Source of the DNA: Anaerofustis sp.
GTDB lineage: Bacteria; Bacillota; Clostridia; Eubacteriales; Anaerofustaceae
DNA length: 20,906 nt
Direction: 5' to 3'
Assembly (NCBI RefSeq): GCF_019420015.1
Contig: NZ_JAHZIA010000047.1
Location: forward strand, 76,598-97,503
Below are positions 15,291-20,906 of this stretch, one piece after another. Below the pieces are notes generated by a model that did not search any database, was not told the origin of the DNA, and saw only the letters and a program-made list of their open reading frames with translations. Position 1 is the first letter of the stretch, and every line of letters begins with the position of its first letter. The position numbers were made by a program, and so were the translations under genes.

Positions 15291-16007
15291 ATGAATAGTT
15301 TAAAACTAGATAAAGATAACATGCCCAAACACCTTGCAATAATAATGGACGGAAACGGCAGATGGGCAAAACAACAAGGAAAAATCCGAAGCTTTGGACA
15401 TAAATTCGGAGCAAAAACCGTAAAAGAAATAATAAGAGATGTAAATAATTTAAATATAAAACATTTAACTTTGTATGCTTTTTCTACTGAGAATTGGAAA
15501 AGACCTCAAGACGAAGTAACGACAATAATGAATCTTGTGGTCGAATATCTAAAAAAAGAAACCGACGACCTAATTAAGGAAAATGTAAAAATGGATTTTA
15601 TCGGAGATATAGAAGCTCTTCCAGATAAAACCCTCGAAAGCATAAAAGAAACAATGGAAAAGACTAAAAACGGAAAAGGTCTTCATGTTCACATAGCACT
15701 TAATTATGGCGGAAGAAACGAAATTGTAAATGCTACAAAACAAATTATAAAAGAGGGAATTAATGCTGATGACATTTCTGAAGAATCATTCGGCAAATAT
15801 TTATACAACAGTGAAAATACTGAAGTTGATTTATTAATCAGAACGGGCGGAGATATAAGAATAAGCAACTTTTTATTATGGCAACTTGCATACAGTGAAT
15901 TATATTTTTGCGATACTCTTTGGCCTGATTTTAATAAAGAAGAATTACATAAAGCCATTTACTCTTTCCAACATAAAGAAAGAAGATTCGGAGGATTGGT
16001 GAAATAA
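15291..16007 (+). CDS. uppS: Undecaprenyl diphosphate synthase (cis-prenyltransferase)
   Basis: UppS condenses eight isopentenyl diphosphates onto farnesyl diphosphate to give undecaprenyl diphosphate, the precursor of the cell-wall lipid carrier. The 238-residue protein has the catalytic IMDGNGRWAK motif with Asp20, then LTLYAFSTENWKRP, HIALNYGGRNEI and the C-terminal RTGGDIRISNFLLWQ with E203 in AYSEL. In the usual motif the residue after TGG or TSG is Glu (E198 in the E. coli protein); here it is Asp188, and the next residue is Ile instead of Gln or His. The other landmark residues are present, so activity is expected. GAAGGAAT precedes the ATG. The next gene, cdsA, starts one base after the stop. 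Confidence 0.97.
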   Translation: MNSLKLDKDNMPKHLAIIMDGNGRWAKQQGKIRSFGHKFGAKTVKEIIRDVNNLNIKHLTLYAFSTENWKRPQDEVTTIMNLVVEYLKKETDDLIKENVKMDFIGDIEALPDKTLESIKETMEKTKNGKGLHVHIALNYGGRNEIVNATKQIIKEGINADDISEESFGKYLYNSENTEVDLLIRTGGDIRISNFLLWQLAYSELYFCDTLWPDFNKEELHKAIYSFQHKERRFGGLVK

Positions 16008-16008
16008 A

Positions 16009-16827
16009 TTGTCAAAAAGATTAATCAGTTCAATAGTATTAATTTTACTTTTAATTTTAGCAATTTTAATAGGAAATAAAGCATTTGTAGCTCTGGCTTT
16101 TTTGATAAATGCAATTTCACTATATGAATATATAAATGTAATAGATAAAGGGAAACATCATTTGGAAATTTCCAAGGTTTTATATATCATACTTGGAACA
16201 TTAATGCTTATATTCGCAGCAGTAAATTCAAAATTGATTATCCCGTCTATTCCGATAATAATGGTTTTAATTGCAATCATAAATATTTCAAATAAAAAAT
16301 ATCATTCACAAACTACAATTTACGGAGTATTTGGAATACTGTATATATCTTTGATATTATCTTTTATGATTATGCTGTTAAATAAACTAAACCATACAGG
16401 ATTAGCATTGATCATATTTGCAATACTGATTTCAGTCGCAACTGATTCTTTTGCATTTTTATTTGGAATAAAGTTCGGCAAACATAAATTATGCCCTCCG
16501 ATAAGCCCAAAAAAAAGTGTAGAAGGCAGTATATTCGGGTTGATTTTCGGAGTACTAGCAGGGATAATATTATATTTTATATATACAAATTATAATATTC
16601 TTGACATTTCCTTAATAGACTGTATAATAATGGCAATAATAAACAGTATACTTTGTCAATTCGGAGACCTGACTGCTTCGATGATTAAAAGAACCTTTGA
16701 TGTCAAAGATTACGGTAAAATCATTCCGGGACACGGTGGAGTTTTAGACAGAATAGACGGAATGTTGTTTTCTTTGGCAGGAACATTCTTTTATGTATAC
16801 ATTGTGCTAAATATGCTTACATTTTAG
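16009..16827 (+). CDS. cdsA: Phosphatidate cytidylyltransferase (CDP-diglyceride synthase)
   Basis: CdsA makes CDP-diacylglycerol from phosphatidate and CTP, feeding anionic phospholipid synthesis at the membrane. The 272-residue protein is multi-pass (about seven or eight hydrophobic helices) and has the C-terminal signature SMIKRTFDVKDYGKIIPGHG followed by GVLDRIDGM, plus ISPKKSVEGS. The start is TTG at 16009, one base after the uppS stop; GGTGA (15998-16002) lies six bases upstream, inside uppS. Order uppS-cdsA is conserved. The gene that normally follows, dxr, is missing: rseP begins 12 bases after the stop, with its ribosome binding site overlapping the cdsA TAG. Confidence 0.96.
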   Translation: MSKRLISSIVLILLLILAILIGNKAFVALAFLINAISLYEYINVIDKGKHHLEISKVLYIILGTLMLIFAAVNSKLIIPSIPIIMVLIAIINISNKKYHSQTTIYGVFGILYISLILSFMIMLLNKLNHTGLALIIFAILISVATDSFAFLFGIKFGKHKLCPPISPKKSVEGSIFGLIFGVLAGIILYFIYTNYNILDISLIDCIIMAIINSILCQFGDLTASMIKRTFDVKDYGKIIPGHGGVLDRIDGMLFSLAGTFFYVYIVLNMLTF

Positions 16828-16839
16828 GAGAAGATTAAC

Positions 16840-17865
16840 TTGAACTTAATAACAACAATAATATTTACTTTGATTATATTCGGAGTATTAATAACAACTC
16901 ATGAATTCGGTCACTTTATTGTGGCAAAAAAATGTGGTGTCATCGTAGAAGAATTTTCTATCGGGATGGGACCACTTATTTTTAAACGAAAAGGGAAAGA
17001 CGAAACGTTGTATTCTATAAGGCTTCTTCCAATAGGAGGATACTGTAAAATGTACGGAGAAGATGAAGATGAGAACGAACTCGGAGAAGGTTCTCTCAAT
17101 TCAATATCACCCTTCAAAAGAATTCTCGTATTGGCTGCAGGAGCCGGAATGAATTTACTCACGGCAATAATAATACTGATGATTGTTTACGGTATCGCAG
17201 GGACAGAACCGACAACAACATTAAGTAATGTTTTGGATAACTCCCCTGCTTATTTAGCCGGACTTAAAAGCGGAGATACCATAACACAAATAGATAATAA
17301 AAAAATAAACGAGTGGAATGATTTATCAAACAGTATAAATAATTCCAAAGGAAAAGAACTTAATATAACATATAAAACTGCAGACGGACAAATAAAACAA
17401 TCTAAAGTAACCCCTAAAAAAAATAATGAAACAAACTCATATCAAATAGGTATAAACCCAACCTATTCAAAAAGCTTTATAGGCACAATAACCAATGCAT
17501 TCAAAGCATTCGGTACTTATATATATTTAACTTTTAAAGCCCTTATAGACTTAATAAGAGGCGTTATAGGAATAAACCAGCTCTCCGGTCCAATCGGAGT
17601 AGCTAGCATAATAAACCAAGCTTTAAGTGCAGGCTTTATTATTATCCTTAATATAACAGCGCTTCTTGCTATAAACATCGGGATATTCAACTTACTGCCT
17701 ATTCCTGCATTGGATGGAAGCAGAATTCTATTTTGTATAATAGAAATGATAAAAGGTTCCCCTATCAACAGGGATAAAGAAGGAATGATACATTTCGTAG
17801 GCTTTGTACTACTAATGGGGTTGGCTGTTTTTGTTGCGGTACAAGATGTAATAAAGCTGTTCTAG
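16840..17865 (+). CDS. rseP: RseP/RasP-type site-2 intramembrane zinc metalloprotease
   Basis: This 341-residue M50 protease cuts transmembrane anti-sigma factors and leftover signal peptides within the membrane. It has the zinc motif HEFGH in the first membrane helix (His21, Glu22, His25), a periplasmic-type PDZ domain (residues ~120-190, with SPAYLAGLKSGDTITQID), and the second active-site motif NLLPIPALDG with Asp292 in a late helix. Membrane helices lie at ~4-20, ~95-115, ~265-285 and ~315-335. The start is TTG at 16840, with AGGAG (16826-16830) overlapping the cdsA stop. ispG follows directly. Length and motifs are normal. Confidence 0.96.
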   Translation: MNLITTIIFTLIIFGVLITTHEFGHFIVAKKCGVIVEEFSIGMGPLIFKRKGKDETLYSIRLLPIGGYCKMYGEDEDENELGEGSLNSISPFKRILVLAAGAGMNLLTAIIILMIVYGIAGTEPTTTLSNVLDNSPAYLAGLKSGDTITQIDNKKINEWNDLSNSINNSKGKELNITYKTADGQIKQSKVTPKKNNETNSYQIGINPTYSKSFIGTITNAFKAFGTYIYLTFKALIDLIRGVIGINQLSGPIGVASIINQALSAGFIIILNITALLAINIGIFNLLPIPALDGSRILFCIIEMIKGSPINRDKEGMIHFVGFVLLMGLAVFVAVQDVIKLF

Positions 17866-17874
17866 GAGTTGAAA

Positions 17875-18924
17875 ATGAAAAAAACAAATACAGTAAAAAT
17901 AGGCAATAAAAAAATCGGAGGAGGAAATCCTATACTGGTTCAATCGATGTTAAAGCTCCCTCCTACCGATTGTACAGGTATAATAAACGAAATAAACAAA
18001 TTGGAAATGATGGGATGCGACATCATAAGAGGAACCATACCTAACATGGAAGCGGCAAAAATCATCCCTGAAATTATAAAAAATACAAACATACCCTTTG
18101 TTGCCGACATACACTTTGATTATAAAGTTGCAATAGAAGCAATAAAAAACGGAGTACACAAAGTCAGAATAAACCCCGGAAACATAGGAGGGAAAGAAAG
18201 AGTCAGAGAAGTTGTAAGATGCTTAAAAGACTATGATATCCCGGTCAGAATAGGTGTAAATTCCGGAAGTTTAGAAAAAGATTTACTCGAAAAATACAAA
18301 CATCCAACTCCAGAAGCCCTTGTTGAAAGTGCATACAGAAGTATAGAGTATTTTAACGAATTCGGATACGACAATATCATATTGTCAATTAAATCCAGCG
18401 ATGTCAGTACAACAATTGATGCAAACAGATTATTCAGAGAAAAATATTCATATCCTTTGCACTTGGGAGTTACAGAAGCAGGTGCTGAACTTGGAGGCAT
18501 CGTCCGCTCCAGCATAGGTCTTGGAAGTTTGTTAAAAGACGGTATAGGAGATACAATAAGAGTTTCTCTCACAGGAGAAAGTGCAGATGAAGTAACGGTA
18601 GGAAAAGAAATATTGACAAGTTTGGGACTTCTGAAAGAAGGAGTAAGAATCGTATCATGCCCTACATGCGGAAGATGCAAAACAGATACCCTTTCAATAG
18701 TAAGAGAGATAAAAGAAAAAACCATCCATATAAAAGAGCCGATTACAGTAGCGGTTATGGGATGTGCGGTTAACGGACCGGGCGAAGCAAAAGAAGCAGA
18801 TATGGGTGTTGCGTGCGGAGACGGAAATGCAGTCTTCTTTGAAAAAGGAGAAAAAGTCAAAAGCATTAAAAGTGATGAAATTGCTTCTTTCATCTTAGAA
18901 AGGATAGAAGAAAGAATATCATAA
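17875..18924 (+). CDS. ispG: 4-hydroxy-3-methylbut-2-en-1-yl diphosphate synthase (flavodoxin/ferredoxin dependent)
   Basis: IspG reduces ME-cPP to HMBPP in the MEP isoprenoid pathway with a [4Fe-4S] cluster. The protein (349 residues) has the TIM-barrel start GGGNPILVQSM and, in the C-terminal domain, cluster ligands Cys262, Cys265 and Cys297 with Glu304 in MGCAVNGPGE; the spacing (3, 32, 7) equals that of the E. coli enzyme. A TTG at 17869 is in frame, but AGGAG (17864-17868) directly abuts it and is six bases before the ATG at 17875, so ATG is chosen. The stop overlaps the PHP start by one base. It retains a MEP role although dxr is absent from this locus. Confidence 0.96.
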   Translation: MKKTNTVKIGNKKIGGGNPILVQSMLKLPPTDCTGIINEINKLEMMGCDIIRGTIPNMEAAKIIPEIIKNTNIPFVADIHFDYKVAIEAIKNGVHKVRINPGNIGGKERVREVVRCLKDYDIPVRIGVNSGSLEKDLLEKYKHPTPEALVESAYRSIEYFNEFGYDNIILSIKSSDVSTTIDANRLFREKYSYPLHLGVTEAGAELGGIVRSSIGLGSLLKDGIGDTIRVSLTGESADEVTVGKEILTSLGLLKEGVRIVSCPTCGRCKTDTLSIVREIKEKTIHIKEPITVAVMGCAVNGPGEAKEADMGVACGDGNAVFFEKGEKVKSIKSDEIASFILERIEERIS

Positions 18925-19661
18925 TGAAATTAACAGCAGAAATTCATTGCCACACGGTTTACTCTCATGGCACAGGAACTATTGAAGAAAACATCATAGC
19001 GGCAAAAAATAAGGGTATCAAAAAAATCATTATAAGTGAACACGGTCCGGGACACGTTGTTGCAAGAAAAAATACAAATGCAACGTATAAAAGAATGAAA
19101 GACGAAATTATCGAACTAAGAAAAAAATATCCGGATATGGAAATTTTAATGGGACTTGAGGCAAATATAATATCAACAAAAGGAGATCTCGATGTCGACA
19201 AAGAGCTTCTCGATATTATAGAGGTTCTTTACTGCGGAATTCACTTAATGTCAATACCAAAAAATCCAAGCGCATTTTTCAATTTGCAAATAATGAATAC
19301 CCTATATTGTAAGTTCGGTATATTCAAAAAAAGACAAACCAAAATAAATACAAATGCACTGATAAATGCAATAAAAAAATACCCCCTTACAATGATTACA
19401 CACCCCGATACAAGAGGACCTGTCGATATTATAAAACTGGCAAAAGAAGCCGAAAAAAACAATGTTATATTGGAAATTAACAACACTCAAAGTAAACTAA
19501 GCGCCAAAGACATTGAACTAATCGAAAAGAACAACATCCATATAAAATATGCAGTCGGCAGTGATGCCCATTGCCCGAATGATATCGGGAAATGGAACAA
19601 CGCAAAAAAAATATTGAAAGAAAGCAAAATAAATCTAAATAAGGTTTGGAATGTGGAATAA
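18924..19661 (+). CDS. PHP-domain phosphoesterase (YcdX-like)
   Basis: The 245-residue protein is a complete PHP domain: HCH at residues 8-10 (His8, His10), ISEHGPGHV (~33-41), GLEAN (~75), CGIHLM (~96), THPDTRGP (~152), EINN (~177) and GSDAHCPNDIG (~211). These are the metal ligands of a trinuclear site, as in YcdX-type phosphatases; the substrate is unknown. It starts on the last base of the ispG stop (TAATG), so translation is coupled. In many Firmicutes polC, which itself holds a PHP domain, lies after ispG; this protein is too short for that and has no polymerase or exonuclease part. A link to isoprenoid or nucleotide metabolism is only suggested by position. Confidence 0.9.
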   Translation: MKLTAEIHCHTVYSHGTGTIEENIIAAKNKGIKKIIISEHGPGHVVARKNTNATYKRMKDEIIELRKKYPDMEILMGLEANIISTKGDLDVDKELLDIIEVLYCGIHLMSIPKNPSAFFNLQIMNTLYCKFGIFKKRQTKINTNALINAIKKYPLTMITHPDTRGPVDIIKLAKEAEKNNVILEINNTQSKLSAKDIELIEKNNIHIKYAVGSDAHCPNDIGKWNNAKKILKESKINLNKVWNVE

Positions 19662-19683
19662 ACCGTATTATTAAATTGATAAA

Positions 19684-20169
19684 ATGGAAATTAAGATAAG
19701 AGAATTTAAATCAGAAGACACTAATGAAATGATAAATATTTGGAATGAAATAGTTATACAAGCCGATGCTTTTCCTCAAAAGGAAACATTAACGATAGAA
19801 GACGGAAAGATTTTTTTCAAATCTCAAAGTTTTACCGCAGTGGCAGAATATAACGGGCAAATTGTCGGACTTTATATATTACATCCGAATAACATAGGAA
19901 GATGCGCACATATAGCAAACGCGAGTTATGCTGTAGACAAAAACATAAGAGGACAGCACATAGGAAAAAAATTGGTAATACATTCTTTAAATAAAGCAAG
20001 AGAATTAAATTTTAAAATATTACAATTTAACGCAGTTGTAAAATCCAATAAAAATGCAATACATTTATATGAAAATTTAGGATTTAAAAAGCTCGGAGTA
20101 ATTCCAAAGGGATATTTGAAAAAAGACAATACTTATGAAGACATAATTTCTTATATTTATGAATTATAA
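19684..20169 (+). CDS. GNAT-family N-acetyltransferase
   Basis: The 161-residue protein begins MEIKIREFKSEDTNEMINIW, as GNAT proteins do, and has the acetyl-CoA-binding motif A with RGQHIGKKL (~residues 97-105) followed by the motif B-type NAIHLYENLGFKKLG and GYLKKDNTYEDIISYIYEL. The substrate (small amine, amino acid or protein N-terminus) cannot be told. It starts 22 bases after the PHP stop with no good Shine-Dalgarno (ATTGATAAAATG), so it may be weakly translated or depend on the upstream gene. The terminator at 20168-20201 ends the pyrH-to-GNAT block. Confidence 0.9.
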   Translation: MEIKIREFKSEDTNEMINIWNEIVIQADAFPQKETLTIEDGKIFFKSQSFTAVAEYNGQIVGLYILHPNNIGRCAHIANASYAVDKNIRGQHIGKKLVIHSLNKARELNFKILQFNAVVKSNKNAIHLYENLGFKKLGVIPKGYLKKDNTYEDIISYIYEL

Positions 20170-20201
20170 AAAAAGACACTTTGTTTAAAGTGTCTTTTTT
20201 T
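20168..20201. terminator. Bidirectional terminator between the GNAT gene and uppP
   Basis: GACACTTT (20175-20182) and AAAGTGTC (20187-20194) form a perfect stem with a 4-base loop, extended by A-run 20168-20174 and T-run 20195-20201. It starts within the TAA of the GNAT gene, and the uppP TAA (20200-20202) lies at its other end. Confidence 0.92.
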
Positions 20202-20906
20202 ATAATCTTATTAATATGTTATATATTATCAAAGCCAGTCCAACTATCCAACAATATATAGAAAAATAATACAATTTACCTTTTTTAACAATACTGTTTA
20301 GAAGTACTATTGAAAAATATCCTATTATTGCCGCACACAAGAAACCTATTATCAAAGGAGCAAAAGATGTAGACGCCCCTATAGCCCAAATATCTTTAAT
20401 CTTTAAAAGCAAAGACCCGAGCACGGCAGGTATAGACATAAGGAAAGAAAACTCAACAGCCTCTTCTTTTTTAAGCCCGGAAAGAAGTCCTCCTACAATG
20501 GTAGAACCCGATCTTGAGATACCGGGAGTTATTGCAAACATTTGAAATATACCTATTATAAAAGATTTCTTTGGTCCGAGTTGCTGAATTTCTTTTGTGT
20601 TTCTTTTTCCCAGTACATCACCGAGAACAAGCAACACTCCCGTAATTAAAAGCATTATTGCTACTACAATCAAAGATCCGAATTTTTCACTTATAAAATC
20701 CTCAAACAATACTCCGACAATTCCTGCAGGAACAGAAGCTACAAGAATATAAACTATGTATCTTCTGTATTTACTTTTATCAAGATTCGGTCCTTTTAAA
20801 GTAACCAAATCTCCAATCATTAAAAAGAATTCTTTTATCATGTTCCATATGGATTTATAATAAGCTACAACAACGGCAAGTAATGTCCCTAGATGAAGAA
20901 CTATGG
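20200..20906 (-). CDS. uppP: Undecaprenyl-diphosphate phosphatase, 5' end beyond the window
   Basis: UppP (BacA) removes a phosphate from undecaprenyl diphosphate at the membrane, recycling the cell-wall lipid carrier; loss causes bacitracin sensitivity. The visible part is open to the right edge: codons before 20841 read IVLHLGTLLAVVVAYYKS, which belongs to the family, so the ATG at 20841 is internal. The conserved motif GISRSGSTI with FSFLMSIPAVLGS is in the central part, and several hydrophobic helices follow. About 235 residues are visible; the family is usually ~270, so roughly the first 35-40, including the EFLPVSS-type motif, are missing. It is convergent with the pyrH block that holds uppS, which makes its substrate. 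Confidence 0.94.
   Translation of the reverse strand, partial: IVLHLGTLLAVVVAYYKSIWNMIKEFFLMIGDLVTLKGPNLDKSKYRRYIVYILVASVPAGIVGVLFEDFISEKFGSLIVVAIMLLITGVLLVLGDVLGKRNTKEIQQLGPKKSFIIGIFQMFAITPGISRSGSTIVGGLLSGLKKEEAVEFSFLMSIPAVLGSLLLKIKDIWAIGASTSFAPLIIGFLCAAIIGYFSIVLLNSIVKKGKLYYFSIYCWIVGLALIIYNILIRL

Noticed and set aside
18231..18893. 220-codon minus-strand ORF inside ispG
   Set aside because: It lies wholly opposite ispG, has no ribosome binding site or recognisable domain, and ispG has all its conserved residues.
20842..20906. uppP starting at the ATG at 20841
   Set aside because: Upstream codons are open and encode conserved family sequence, so the start is beyond the window.
1..20906. CRISPR array, insertion sequence, tRNA or rRNA
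   Set aside because: No regularly spaced repeats, transposase-like ORF, cloverleaf or rRNA-like stretch was seen on either strand.

Overview
The window is AT-rich and gene-dense, with A-rich codon usage, AGGAGG-type ribosome binding sites, sigma-A-like promoters and intrinsic terminators. The gene content (HPr kinase, separate rpsB-tsf and pyrH-frr-uppS-cdsA-rseP-ispG blocks, ackA-yceD-rpmF) points to a low-GC Gram-positive anaerobe of the Firmicutes/Bacillota. A Tissierellia/Peptoniphilaceae-like organism (Parvimonas, Peptoniphilus and relatives) is my best guess from style alone. No mobile element, phage gene, CRISPR array, tRNA or rRNA was seen, so this looks like core chromosome.

Layout. 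(1) 1-1328 (+): 3' part of a comM/yifB-type AAA+ ATPase, cut by the left edge. (2) 1592-3549 (-): ackA, yceD (DUF177), rpmF; a perfect consensus promoter gives yceD-rpmF its own start. (3) 3761-7449 (+): lemA, a DUF2207 membrane protein with a Gly-rich tail, and a shorter paralogue that lacks the extracellular domain and the tail. (4) 7475-9234 (-): Cof-type HAD phosphatase followed by hprK. (5) 9552-11974 (+): cyclase-family metal hydrolase and an alpha-phosphoglucomutase/phosphomannomutase-type enzyme. (6) 12088-13920 (+): rpsB-tsf with a promoter, a structured leader and a strong terminator. (7) 13989-20169 (+): pyrH, frr, uppS, cdsA, rseP, ispG, a PHP-domain protein and a GNAT acetyltransferase, tightly packed. 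(8) 20200-20906 (-): uppP (bacA), cut by the right edge. Convergent unit ends carry bidirectional terminators.

How the genes fit together: rpsB, tsf, frr and rpmF serve translation; pyrH feeds UTP/CTP synthesis; uppS makes undecaprenyl-PP, uppP dephosphorylates it to the carrier lipid, cdsA makes CDP-diacylglycerol and ispG makes isoprenoid precursor, so the right third is centred on envelope lipids. ackA, hprK and the phosphohexomutase belong to central carbon metabolism and its control.

The most interesting non-coding signal is the rpsB 5' leader. It holds a two-step hairpin whose apical region is complementary to the sequence that abuts and enters the Shine-Dalgarno of rpsB, a plausible translational switch or S2 autoregulatory element. 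Other points are the absence of dxr from between cdsA and rseP, a stand-alone PHP protein overlapping ispG where polC often lies, and the DUF2207 half-paralogue.
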